Below are positions 24,281-34,813 of a DNA stretch of 64,000 nt, one piece after another (within the stretch, counting starts at the first letter, position 1; each line of letters starts with the position of its first letter). Origin of the DNA: Delphinapterus leucas (lineage: Eukaryota > Chordata > Mammalia > Artiodactyla > Monodontidae); assembly GCF_002288925.2 (NCBI RefSeq), contig NW_022098037.1, positions 5,830,287 to 5,894,286 on the forward strand, in the 5' to 3' direction. The position numbers and the translations under genes were made by a program. The notes beneath the pieces are model-generated. The model was not told where the DNA came from. It searched no databases and worked only from the letters and a program-made list of their open reading frames with translations.

Positions 24281-25659
24281 TGATAGTAAACTCCTATTTT
24301 TTCATGTATGAAAGATTTAAGAACTTTAAAGTTGATTAACATCATTTTTTTTCTCAAGACAGCCTATAATTTTGAGTGTTCCTTACATGTCTCTGTTTAG
24401 GATTTGGGGGCTGGTGGGTGATAGTGATGGCATGCAACTCAGAGAAAGCCGAGACCCCTGCTTCTACCCCACCCCCGACCTGGGGACAGGATGGTGGGTG
24501 AGGGAGAGTGAGTAGGCTGCCAATGTGACATTCCTGTTACTTGCCTCTTGGGCACTTGGACACTAGCTGTTCCCTTGGATGGTTGGATAACCACCCACCC
24601 AAAATACTTTGACCTCATTGTTGGTTTTAAATTTAGGCTGGTCCATTTCTATGCCATCAAAATTATGCAGATCTTATCATAGCTCATTTGTATCAGTGAC
24701 ATGAATTAATATATTTGCTAATGAACTCCATTTCTGGATTAAATGATGTGGTAATTTCCTAAAGTAATAAAAAAAAAGGGGGTGACTTCTTAGCACTGTG
24801 AACAATATTTTTTCAAAATTAAGTATACGTTATAAATTAGCTATCATTTTATGAAAGAAATGGTAAAACCTGAAATTATGGAGAGTCCAGAGTTCCTTGG
24901 GACTTTTAAGCCTAACGCTTTCACGGTGTGTGATATATATTATACACCCTTCTCTTTATAATGACTCCCGAGGAGCTTGGGAATATGGAAAGAGAAGAGG
25001 CATTTAAGCAAGTTTCCGAATGAAACAACAAGGCGAGGGAAAACACGGTCCTCTAATTATCTTCTTGTAAAAGGATTCTCTGGTGTGAGTAGGAGGTAAT
25101 ACGTTTTCACATTTTTAATAAAAACATAATGGAACATCAATTCAAATGGTGTCTCCTAGAATTTCATTTCTATGCCCCAGTACACTCTTAGGAGCTACGG
25201 GAGATCCAAGAGTATTGATCACAAAATAAACACACTAGCATCAGAGGTTTAGTCCAACAAACAGGATCGGGGGGCAGCCTTGGGGTCAGTAGCGTTCAGT
25301 TCAGCCTCCACTGCAGCTGTGGCTCCCTCGCAGTTCTGAACATTAATTTGTGTTCTCTGTGATTATCTTCAGAGGCTCCGTAGCCCTTACCAGAGAAAGA
25401 ATCACTCACCTCACTGTATTCCACTTACCTTTTAGGAAGGTGACTGACCAAGAAGAGTACAAGCAGTCCAGTCAGCATGTTCTCAAGGGTGTCAGCATTT
25501 CCCTTTCCTTGTGCATTCTGGTCCATTGAGATCCCTCTATAAAAAATTGTTCAGAAAGGAATAAATAACCTACGAGCGATTTGAGGGGGAAACAGACCCC
25601 GATTCCATCTCCTAGAATCCTTCTTGTTGCCTGTGTTCTCAGTGCGAGGCAGGGGACCA

Positions 25660-26095
25660 GAGCACCCATGTTGTCTTTGATGAGCCTGGGCTTGAATCTG
25701 TTATTTCTTTTTTTTTTTGCGGTACGCGGGCCTCTCACTGCCGTGGCCTCTCCCGCGGCAGAGCACAGGCTCTGGACGCACAGGCTCAGCGGCCATGGCT
25801 CATGGGCCCAGCCGCTCTGCGGCATGTGGGATCTTCCTGAACCGGGGCACGAACCCGTGTCCCCTGCATTGGCAGGCGGACCCTCAACCACTGTGCCACC
25901 AGGGAAGCCCCTTGAATCTGTTATTTCTGTGTAGTTATTGACCTTGCAGAAGTAATAATGTCCCTTAGCCTCGGTTTCCTCATCTGTCAAATGGGAATAT
26001 TAGTACCTTCCTGACATGGTTATTGTGAGGTTAAATGAGGTGGTCTTGATAGATCCCTTAGCACATTGCCAATAAGCATTAGACAGTATTGTAAC
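25660..26095 (+). repeat. MIR SINE split by a CHR SINE
   Basis: The forward MIR continues after the SINE as 'gttattgaccttgcagaagtaataatgtcccttagcctcggtttcctcatctgtcaaatgggaatattagtaccttcctga..'. Its left part is the 'gcctgggcttgaatctgttatt' before the SINE. Confidence 0.75.
25691..25928 (-). repeat. young CHR-type SINE with perfect 18 bp TSD
   Basis: An inverted SINE of about 202 bp of the short, high-GC subfamily (poly-T, 'gcggtacgcgggcctctcactg', 'gccatggctcatgggcccagccgctctgcggcatgtgggatc', '..ccaccagggaagcccc'). The flanks are an exact 18 bp repeat, cttgaatctgttatttct, at 25691-25708 and 25911-25928. The perfect TSD suggests a fairly recent insertion. Confidence 0.95.
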
Positions 26096-26129
26096 TTTTA
26101 GTGGATTTATCATTTTATGACAATGAAGT

Positions 26130-26500
26130 AGATTGTTCATTCCTGGGCATCAGGCGTGGTTTCAATGTGGATGAGTTCCAGATTTACAGCTCTGGTCCTA
26201 TGTCTCCTAATCCTCATTTCCGTTGTTTTTTTCAGTCTACTGCCAGACATTTCCGCATAGATATTTCCACTAAAGCTCCACCTCCTCGTGTCTAAAAAAA
26301 CACACTCAACTTTCTTCAGCCCTTGCCAGGCCAGTCCTTCCGATGGCCCCAGTGAGGATGAGGAAATGCACCATCCTGTTTGCCATAAGTCTTCTCTGAC
26401 ATCTTGCCAGCAAAAAACAAAGCTACCTGGTGGCCCCAAACTCCTTTCTTTCCACGTCATTGTTGCGTATCTCTCTGGACCTCTTTTCCTTTCTTGCTGC
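26130..26500 (+). repeat. possible L2 LINE fragment
   Basis: 'gttccagatttacagctctggtcctatgtctcctaatcc', then 'agacatttccgcatagatatttccactaaagc' resembles the L2 region before its 3' end ('..gatgtcccacaggcacct..'). Weak and diverged. Confidence 0.45.
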
Positions 26501-27055
26501 CAACATTTAAATTTGGTCCCTTAATAATGTTTGCCTGGCCTCTACTTCACAGCCTCTTATGTCACCTCCTTGCCGCTGGTCTAGGAAGAATTCGGTGAAC
26601 AGCGGGTATCTATTGAATGCCAGGGGCAAGAGCAGAATAGAGAAATTCTGGGAGGGGGTTTTAAAGATGACTAAGACACGCTCTGACCTTGAGGGATACT
26701 CAGCTCATGAGAGAGACACATAGAGAGAAGGAACACTTGGCTGTGAAGTGTGGGCAGGGACTGTCTGACACATATCCATGTTCAAGTGGTTTCCCGCGTG
26801 GTGTGGGAGGGCTGCCCCAGACAACATCGGCCAGTCTGCAGGATCCATGCACGCCTCCTCCCTTGTTGTCCCTTTTGGGCTTTCTTGGTACCTCAACACC
26901 CCCTCCCCAATTTGGACTTTCTCCCCACACACCTCCAGCCCCTGCACACCAACACCTTTTACTGGGCCTCCCTTTACTGCGGTTAAGACAGCTTGGGGGA
27001 GTCAGAGGAATCTCCCCAGGAGGGGTCACCACCAGAGGAAGGAGGCCCAGATTCT
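26501..27055. other. intronic, no recognised feature
   Basis: Open frames on both strands are a by-product of local C-richness. No splice-flanked exon seen. Confidence 0.4.
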
Positions 27056-27059
27056 GCCT

Positions 27060-27260
27060 TTTGCTGCCGTCCATTTGATTATGCCAATCTCCGCTTCACA
27101 AACTTTTAGGGATATTGCTTTGCCTAGCAAGTAAAATCTAATTTTCTTACCTTGGCATTTAAGACCCTCAGCTGTCTTGTATCAACCTACCTTTCCATTC
27201 TTGTTTTTTTCTGACTGCCCTTACATTATATTTCTGAATTCTGTACCTCGGTTGCAAATA
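27060..27260 (+). repeat. probable L2 LINE fragment
   Basis: 'agcaagtaaaatctaattttcttaccttggcatttaagaccctcagctgtcttgtatcaacctacctttcc' matches the L2 'lead-up' region in form (ggcatttaagaccct.c). Diverged. Confidence 0.5.
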
Positions 27261-27769
27261 CAAAGGCCTGCAGAGATCAGGCATGTAAGGCAAATAAGGG
27301 AAGCAGGCTGGGAGTAAGGTATTAGGGAATGGTGGGGACTGCGGCAGACAGGAATTCCTTTACTCCGCTTTAAAAGAGTGGTTCTGTGGTTGCTTCAGCT
27401 GACAGTTGCCACGTGGGAATGTGGTCCAGTGTTGCTTGATCTTTAGGAGAAGATCAAGAGATTTTTAAAGAGAAGACAGAAAGCTGGATTTTTGTTGAGA
27501 ATGCTCTAGACTTTTATTGTTGTCAATTTTAATTTGAACTTCAAATTAAGAAAAATGTGGGCTAACAAAACACATCTACAGAACAGATCTGTCCCTCTGA
27601 TTGTTTTAGGTAGCAACCCTTGCCTAGAAGGCCAAGTTCATGCCATCTTTTCCACGACCTAGTTCCTCCACCTAGAAAGGGCTTTGTCCCCTGAAATCCT
27701 GGCGAATGTTTTTGTCGCACTTTAAACTACTTCTTTCATCTTGCTTTGTACTGTCGTTAGTTGGAAAAA

Positions 27770-27975
27770 GGGAAAGAACATAGATTTTGGAGCCAGACAG
27801 TTCTGGGCTTAAATTCTGCCTCTGGCACTTAACGGCTGCTTGACCTAGGGCAAGTTGAGGTCCAATTTCCTATAAAACGGAAATAGTAATTGTATCCTTG
27901 TACAGTTGCAGTAAGGATTCCGATCACTTATGCAAAGTACCTAGAACATAATAGACTTTCAGTTATCTTTTTCAT
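27770..27975 (+). repeat. MIR SINE
   Basis: 'agattttggagccagacagttctgggcttaaattctgcctctggcacttaacggctgcttgacctagggcaag', then 'tcctataaaacggaaatagtaat', then 'agtacctagaacataatagactttc'. Nearly complete MIR. Confidence 0.9.
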
Positions 27976-27989
27976 TATGATCACAAGTC

Positions 27990-28085
27990 TTATCTCCTTT
28001 ATTGGACTCTGAGCTCCTTAAGGGCAAAGACTGGGCACCTATAACATAGTATGTGCTTAATAAACATAGGTTGACTAGTTAACAA
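27990..28085 (+). repeat. L2 LINE 3' end
   Basis: 'ttattggactctgagctccttaagggcaaagactgggcac..tagtatgtgcttaataaacataggttgact' is the L2 terminal segment, 165 bp upstream of exon 3. Confidence 0.8.
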
Positions 28086-28248
28086 GATTCATCCAGTGTG
28101 ACAGTTCCCACCTATTTATTGTTAACATGCATCCTTATCTCAAGTGGTGTTTGATTTGACGCGCAGCTAAGACTTTGGGGGAAGTACAGAAAGAAATACA
28201 GTATAAGGCTTTGATTTCTGATCTGACCTTATGTGTTTGTCTTGCCAG

Positions 28249-28500
28249 GTTACGACGTTGCTGGGCCTGTTGCAGTTGGGCTCACCCACTGGAAAAATCC
28301 ATATGCACAAGGCAGACCCACCCTCCCGTCAGATCTGCCTCTCTTCGTCTCCAAAGATGCAGGCATCCCGGTATATCACCAATCCCTCACTCGCAAGACT
28401 GAGCTGGCCACGCCTCTGTCTTGCCCAGCCTCACTGTCCATCACTCCAGTGCCTTCTTACAGCAGCAGCAGCCAGGAAACCCTGAGCCAAGACACAACAG
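28249..28500 (+). CDS. exon 3 of the unrecognised gene (252 bp)
   Basis: Acceptor 'tgtttgtcttgccag|gt' and donor 'acaacag|gtaaca'. In phase 1 it encodes 84 residues that begin GYDVAGPVAVGLTHWKNPYA, run on through PSDLPLFVSKDAGIPVYHQS, and end in a Ser-rich stretch, SYSSSSQETLSQDTT. Residues 1-45 have a mixed composition with W, Y and F. The rest is Ser/Thr/Pro-rich and probably disordered. No known motif was identified. Phase 1 in and out again, so any of these exons could be skipped without a frame change. Joined to exons 1 and 2 the frame is open for 119 codons with no stop. The next exon was not found within the remaining 35.5 kb. Confidence 0.78.
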
Positions 28501-28904
28501 GTAACAGTGCTATAGCTTCCTGTTGGAGATTCAGGACTCCATGTGTTTAAAAGTTCCTTCACGCATTTGCCTGCTGAATGGATTGTATCTGCATTTTTGC
28601 TTGTGTGATGCTATGGACCCCAACAATTCGCCCATATTCACTGGCCTTTAATAGCTTGGCTGTATCAGAAGGAAGGTTAGATGTGTTTAGAAATATTTGA
28701 CCTAAGCGTTAGTTCTATTTGGTAAGATGTCGTCTGGAAATCAACTCTGAATCAGAATTCCAAGTTTTGTCATAGGACTTTTTGTTTGTTTAATTTTTAT
28801 CCTCTATTTAGTGACAAGGCATTGATCTTGGATTACAGTCTTATATTCAAAAAAGTCATTTTTGAATATTTACCTCAGTTACTAGCAACACATGATGCTC
28901 CACA
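28501..28904. other. intron 3 start, no recognised feature
   Basis: Sequence just after the exon 3 donor. Nothing recognised before the hAT-type repeat at 28905. Confidence 0.5.
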
Positions 28905-29595
28905 AATTTGATCTGTGTCGTGGGTCTTCGAACCACTGCCAATGGGCCAAATCTTGGCTGCCACATGTTTTTGTTCAGCCCGAGAACTAAAAATAGTTTT
29001 TACTTTAAATGGTTGGTGTTTTAGTCAGTTCAGGCTGCTATAACAAAAGACCACAGACCAGGTAGTTCATAAAAAACAGAAATTTATTTCTTACAGTTCT
29101 GGAGGCTGGAGGCTTGAGATCAGGGTGCCAACATAGTTGGGTGAGGGTCCTTTTTTGGGTTGCAGACTTCTCACAGTATCCTCACGTGACAGAAAGGGAA
29201 AGGGGCCTCTGTGGGGTCTTTTTTTATAAGAACGCTAATCCCAGTCATGAGGGTTCCACTTTCATGACCTAAGCACCTCCCAGGGGCCCCGCCTCCTAAT
29301 ACCATCACATTAGCCATTAGGATTTCAAACTTACGAATTTTGGAGGGACACATACATTGAGACCATACAGTTGGAAAAAATTAAAAGGATAAGAATATTT
29401 TGAGACACATGAAATTCACATTTCAGTGTTCATATATAAAGTTTTATTGGACACAACCTCTTATGTATTGTCTATGGTTGCTTTCAGGTGACAAAGGCAG
29501 AGCTGAGTAATTGTGACAGAGACAGTACGGCCTGCAAAGCCTAAAATATTTATTATCTGGCCCTTTGCAGAAAATGTTTGCTGACCACTGATCTA
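28905..29595 (-). repeat. hAT-type MER DNA transposon, split by an LTR
   Basis: The left part '..tgggccaaatcttggctgccacatgtttttgttcagcccgagaactaaaaatagtttttactttaaatgg' and the right part 'acatttcagtgttcatatataaagttttattggacacaacctcttatgtattgtctatgg..gtacggcctgcaaagcctaaaatatttattatctggccctttgcagaaaatgtttgctgacc' are contiguous in a common mammalian hAT-type element. The LTR at 29017-29369 sits between them. I am not sure of the family name. Orientation is uncertain. Confidence 0.65.
29012..29374 (-). repeat. solo MaLR LTR (MST/MLT-like) with 5 bp TSD
   Basis: A 353 bp LTR, 29017-29369, TG...CA, flanked by the exact 5 bp repeat gttgg (29012-29016 and 29370-29374). The inverted content 'cagtt..ggctgctataacaaaagaccacagaccagg', 'acagaaatttatttcttacagttctggaggctggagg' and 'tccactttcatgacctaagcacctcccaggggcccc' is typical of MaLR LTRs. 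TSD length fits ERVL/MaLR integration. No internal retroviral region remains. Confidence 0.9.
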
Positions 29596-29960
29596 TGTGA
29601 TCTTTGGGGCTCATAACTTAATCAGGGCAAGAAAAATGTTTACAACATCTTGTCTTAAAATTTGTCACTTCCATTACACATTGAATTGTGGAAAGCTTTA
29701 CTCATGCAAGGATGGCCACTTAATTGTTTTTATTTCTAAAGTCTGAGTTGGAGGTTTAAGTTATGCAAAATCTATCCTGCCACTTTTTTTGGTTTTTCTA
29801 CAGATAGAGTGCTTAGAGGTGAAGGTTTAGTTGGAGTAATCCAATGTGTAATTCCTGTTCTGGAGATAAATTTTTGAATGTTGACCTTCAACATTCACAA
29901 TGACACTCAACAAGTCACAGATGCTGCCACCTTGCAGAAGTTCCAGATTATCAAGAGCAA
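29596..29960. other. intronic, no recognised feature
   Basis: Nothing recognised. Confidence 0.4.
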
Positions 29961-29964
29961 TCTC

Positions 29965-30130
29965 TAAAGCAGCAGATTGCAGACTCACTCAATGTTCGGA
30001 ATCCCCACAGAACTGGTTAGAAATGAAGATTCCTGGGCTCTACCCCAGGGGATGCTGTGTCCATGGCACAGAGTGAGCTTCAGCATCTGTATTCTGCAGG
30101 CTGCTCCCTCCGAGCTTCCTCCACACACAC
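29965..30130 (+). repeat. possible MER5-type hAT fragment
   Basis: 'ggaatccccacagaactggttagaaatgaagattcctgggctctaccccaggggatg' and 'cagcatctgtattctgcaggctgctcc' follow the MER5 order (..ttgttagaaatgcaaattctcgggcc..). Diverged. Confidence 0.5.
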
Positions 30131-31985
30131 CTTGGGGGACACCCTCGAAAGTGTCTTTGGTTAAGTGGTTGGATGATACTGCAGAGCGTTGGGGGATATT
30201 TGCATACCATTAGCTCTGCCATGGCAAAACTGAGTATCTTTCTGATTGTCCTGATTGAATGTCAGTTGGAGAGTAGAAAAATCATGATCTGAAGTTCAAA
30301 CATTTTCCATATTTAAGTTTGAAATCTCCTGGGTTTTGATGTTATCATGATTGAAAACTGACTCTGCTTGCTTTAAAAAGTTCAGTAAAATCCGAAATTA
30401 AGAAATAAAGTCCTGCCTTTGGCCGGGGGTAGCTGCGAGGTTATGGCATTTCATGGTAAAGAGGACTGTGAAATGGCAGCTGCCGGAATAACATTTTATC
30501 ACATTTCCCTTTGAGTTGGCTTTTTTCTTTCTTTTTCCATAGAGCGTCACACTCGGAAGCAATCTGATTTTTGGAGGAGGTTTCTATTTTTAACTTGTAG
30601 GTTTTCAAAAACAAATTAAAAGCCCGTATTTCTCTTCTATCCTAGGAACTTTCCATTAGCAATAAAATATTTAATTTTTCCGAAGAACTGGTTTTTAATC
30701 ATAATAATTTGTATACTTACAAAGTAAGTCTGACACTTAAGGATATATTAAACAAGCATGGGGTATTTTATAATAGAAAATTATAGATGCTGGTGTAGTT
30801 TCTGTAAGTCTCAATTATGATTATAGGTTAATTATTGCATTTATTTGATTTCTTATATCAGTTTATTGATTTTAATAGTGTTTTTTGTGTGAAAGCTTCC
30901 AGCTTCCTATTTTTTAATAGAGTTAATTTATTATGTATATATATGTATATATATGTTGCTAGTTTGAAGAAAACTCTGAGGTAAGTCAGTTTAACTATAG
31001 CAGAATGTCCTACAAATTCCAGACTTTGCTAGACATCCCTTCATATTTCTAATCTGTCTTTCTTCTGCGTAAACTTCAGGTCTGATGTAGAGGAGCTTAA
31101 AATTTGTAGGCACAAAATCACCATACAATTATTTATTGATTGTTGGAGTTTTCTCATGTTTAAGAATTCTCCAAACATATTTAAAAATCATTTTTCCATT
31201 TATAGTCCCTACAACTCTACAATTCTAGAAGCAACTGAAAAAACACTGAGTGACTAGAGCTTTTGAAATTCTCATTTTATTGAGCTGTTTTCACTCTTGC
31301 CACTACCTTATTCCATGATTCCTTCCCTTCATCATGCGACTAATTTCATCGTGTGTAGAAGTTTCTTCTTGGGTTGGACTTTACTTAATCCTGTTTGCTA
31401 CCTTGTGCAGTTAACGACCTGTGAAACTGCATGGTGGCCCTGGACGCAATGCTCCTTCTTGGTGGCAGAGAATGTCTTAATCAGTAAATTAATTGTAGCA
31501 GGTTAAGTTGGAAAAACAGTGTCTGGCTTGTTTTATCCCTCCATTCATCCATTTCTCCATCCGTTCATCTATCCATCCATCCAATACATACTAAATTTCC
31601 ACTGTGTGTCATGTACTGCAGTAAACCCTTGGGATAGAAAATTGAGTAAAGCATCACCCCATATGAGAAGCTCAAAGACTGCAGGAGGAGAAAGATACAT
31701 AAATCAAGTATTTTAATTCAGTGTTATAAGTGCTAAGATAGAATTTTTCACATTAGGTGATCACACACACATTTTTGTTATTAAATTATTTAATTAATAT
31801 GCTATTAAAATACTACTAATAAAGTATTAAAATGTGATATAAAATATAACATTAAAATATGTAAGTAAAAACACATTGAGTGCAAAAGATATTATTAAAT
31901 TATTTCTCCAATTAAAAGATGAATTTGAGAGAACCATAGGAGGAATGTTTGGAAACCGTCTCCATCTCAGATATTCTGAGTAGGT
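30131..31985. other. intronic, AT-rich, no recognised feature
   Basis: AT-rich sequence with an AT/TG-rich microsatellite-like patch near 30932-30958 (tatatatgtatatatatg) and a (CCAT)n-like patch at 31540-31590. No exon was recognised. Confidence 0.45.
31540..31592 (+). repeat. imperfect (CCAT)n tetranucleotide repeat
   Basis: 'ccattcatccatttctcc..' then 'catctatccatccatccaat': an interrupted tetranucleotide simple repeat. Confidence 0.8.
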
Positions 31986-31989
31986 TTGA

Positions 31990-33480
31990 TACCCAGTTTT
32001 TGCTAACCAAGCTTTACAACTTGCATCATCACTACCACACAACTTACATTTTTGGTCACTTTCTACCACCAGCTGATTCTCAGCCACTCTCTTCCATTGT
32101 ATTTGGTTCCCAGCTTTGTGCTGATGACTCCAAAGTGATATTTCCATGTCTTATTTCTCTGACAAACTTTAAAGATATATTTACAGCTGCCTACCAGAAC
32201 TTTCAGCCTGGATATATCCCAGACATGTCAAAACTTATGTGTCCCAAATGAAACTTTCTTTTTGGTAGCGCTCAAAGCTGAATTTCTTTTTTTCCCCCTC
32301 CTATCTTTTTTTTGTTTCTATAAATTTATTTGTTTATTTATGGCTGCATTGGGTCTTCGCTGCTGTGCACGGGCTTTCTCTAGTTGCAGCGAGCAGGGGC
32401 TACTCTTCGTTGTGGTGTGCAGGCTTCTCATTGTGGTGGCTTCTCTTGTTGTGGAGCATGGGCTCTAGGCACGTGGGCTTCAGTAGTTGTGGCTCACAGG
32501 CTCTAGAGCGTGCTCAGTAGCTGTGGCACACGGGCTTAGTTGCTCCACAGCATGTGGGATCTTCCTGGACCAGGGCTTGAACCCATGTCCCCTGCATTGG
32601 CAGGTGGATTCTTAACCACTGCGCCACCAGGGAAGTCCCAAAGCTGAATTTCTCACTCTGTTTAATGGTGCCACAGCCCATCCAGACTCCCAAGCCAAAA
32701 ACTGGGTGTCCTCAAGCTCTAACCCTCTGCTGGCCATTAGCCTCCACAGCCAGCTGGCTAACATGTTCATTGCCTACTTTAGAGATAGCTCTAATTCAGA
32801 GCATCCTCTCCATCCCCATGGCACCATCTCAGCTCAAGCTCTCATCGTCTCTACTGGACTAGAGCAGCCTCCCCACATCTTACTTCTTCCATGTCCTCAG
32901 GGTTAGTTTGCCAAATTCATCTCTTTCTCTCTTTTCCACTCTTCCTCCCTCCCTGCCTTCCTCCCTGACTTGAAAAATCTCTGTTGTTTCCCCATTGTCA
33001 GTAGAAGAAAGCCTAAACACTTTATACGTGGTGCATGAGGACCTTCCTAAGTAGCGTTAACTGACTCTAGCATCTCTCCTCACTCTCTGCAGATGCAGCC
33101 ACACAGTAGCTACACCTAATGCTTTGCAGTTCCCTGAAGATCCATGATTTTTCACATGTGCCAACTGCTTGGATGCTCTTCCTTACATTCTTATTCTAGA
33201 AAATTTATTGAAGACACTTAGCTAAGAGTTGACCTCCTCTGTGAATTCTTTCCCTTTCCCCCTCAGCATATTTAGTCATTCTTTCTGTTGGGAATTCCTA
33301 TTGACATCTTGAATTCTGCTCTTATTTGACTGTAATATAATTTTCTTTTTATATTTCTTTTTATGGCTAGCCTACTAGATGGAAAGTTCGTGAGCTGAGA
33401 ATTAATGTCATAATCATGTATTTGTTTGGTCAGTGTAGAGCCCAGCATATAGGAAGTATGTTGTCTAGGACCATTTAAAC
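31990..33480 (+). repeat. L2 LINE, split by a CHR SINE
   Basis: Long L2 match: 'tgctgatgactccaaagtgatatttccatg', 'acagctgcctaccagaactttcagcctggatatatcccagacatgtcaaaacttatgtgtcccaaatgaaac', then after the SINE 'gcacagcccatcc..', 'cctctgctggccattagcc', '..caaactgcttggatgctcttcc' style text. The SINE at 32288-32639 splits it. Diverged, with no intact frame. Confidence 0.75.
32274..32653 (-). repeat. CHR-type SINE with TSD
   Basis: A 352 bp inverted CHR element between exact 14 bp TSDs aaagctgaatttct (32274-32287 and 32640-32653). The AT-rich tail 'ttctataaatttatttgtttattta' is followed by the full CHR body and head '..gccaccagggaagtccc'. Inserted into the L2. Confidence 0.93.
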
Positions 33481-33484
33481 TGCA

Positions 33485-34170
33485 GATTAGACACTGTTAA
33501 AGAGAGAATTAGGCCTGGAAGATAGATCTGAAGAAATTCAAATGCAGTATAGAGAGATAGAAGATAGCAAAACAAGAAGGGGGAGGTTGAAATATAGAAG
33601 ACAGAATGAGAAAGTCCAGCATACTTTTAATAGAAATCCTGTCTGGATGAAGAGAATAGAAAGAATGGAGAGAGATAGAATATTTTTAAAAACACAGCTG
33701 CTGAGAATTTCCCAGAATTGTTGAGAGACACACATCTTTTGAGTCAAGAAACACTGAATGCCAAGCAGAATAAATAAAAATAAATCCACATATAAACATA
33801 TTTTGGTGAGTCAGCAAAAAACAAAGAGAAAAATCTTAGGAATCTGAGGGAAAAAACAGATTTCCCGCAAATAATAAACAATTGAACTGAGCATAGATGT
33901 TCCAGTAGGGCCAAGAGACAGTGCATCGATATCTTCAAAGTGCTGAAGGAAATAATGGTCAATTCAGAATTCTGAAGCCAGCCAAATGATCATTGAAGAG
34001 GGAGATCATCATAAGAACTTTTTTTGGAAAAGACTGGGAAAGCGTACCCAATGTACACCTACTGCGAGAATGACTGAAAAGCCTATTTTAGCAAAGAAGG
34101 AACTTGAACCTAGAAGAAAGGCTAAGATGATAGAAATAATAAGAGGAAGAAATACATTCTTAATTTAAAA
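33485..34170 (+). repeat. possible ancient L1M fragment
   Basis: 'catcgatatcttcaaagtgctgaaggaaataatggtcaattcagaattctgaagccagcc' resembles the L1M text 'atatcttcaaagtgctgaaagaaaataactgtcaacc'. A-rich + strand composition supports L1. Edges uncertain. Confidence 0.5.
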
Positions 34171-34182
34171 AGGTCCTTCTAG

Positions 34183-34335
34183 AAGAATGGTTTTCGACCA
34201 GGGATGATTTTACTTCATGGGGACATTTGGCAATGTCTGGAGGTATTTTTGGTTGACACAGCTGGGCAGGAGGTATTACAAGCGTCTCGTGTGTAGGGAC
34301 CGGGAATGCTGCTAACCATCCTGCAATGCATGTGT
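34183..34335 (+). repeat. MER20 hAT element, 3'-incomplete
   Basis: 'ttttcgaccagggatgattttacttcatggggacatttggcaatgtctggaggtatttttggttgacacagctgggc', then 'agggaccgggaatgctgctaaccatcctgcaatgcatg' is MER20 forward. The right end is missing. Confidence 0.85.
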
Positions 34336-34597
34336 CATGATCCCATGTTCATCATTAATTCTTAACACTGCTTCCTCCCTTTGAGTTTCTCTTCCTATGT
34401 GTTGTACCTTGCCCTTGCAATGGGCCCTCACCTTTATGGCATTTCCAGGGCACTGCTCTCTCTGCTCTGTCTGGGGCTATCCTTGCTAAAATATGTCCTT
34501 CATACTTTTGATTTTCCCTTTTCTATGTTTCTTTGTGTCCTTTAACTCTTCTTAAATTGTATCTCATGCTGCACCTAAGCCTTTTCTCTTGTTGTTC

Positions 34598-34813
34598 ACT
34601 TATACCAATTTCTCAACCTTGACACTATTGACATTTTGGGCTGAGTAATTCTTTGCTATGGCGGGCTATCCTGTGCATTGTAGATGTTTAGCAGCATCTC
34701 TGGTTGCTACCCACTGGTTGCCAGTTGTGACAACCAGAAATATCTCCAGACATTGCCGAATGTCCTCTGGGTAGGGGCAAAATTGTCCCCAGTTAAGAAC
34801 CACTGATTTATAC
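34598..34813 (-). repeat. MER20 hAT element with 8 bp TSD
   Basis: A complete 200 bp inverted MER20, 34606-34805 (caatttctcaaccttgaca ... agttaagaaccactg). The flanking 8 bp are acttatac and atttatac, one mismatch, as expected for hAT insertion. It lies 270 bp from an oppositely oriented MER20. Confidence 0.9.

Larger units (their letters stand above)
18201..28248 (+). other. intron 2 of the unrecognised gene
   Basis: A 10 kb phase 1 intron, from gtgagc to the acceptor 'tgtttgtcttgccag'. It contains MIR, L2, a truncated L1, an MLT1 fragment and two CHR SINEs, listed separately. The stretches 18210-19030, 23070-24075 and 24285-25680 hold nothing I recognise. Confidence 0.7.

Noticed and set aside
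26689..27134. Overlapping open frames on both strands around 26.7-27.1 kb
   Set aside because: C-rich local composition gives low stop density. Frames overlap in many phases and none has exon-like flanks.
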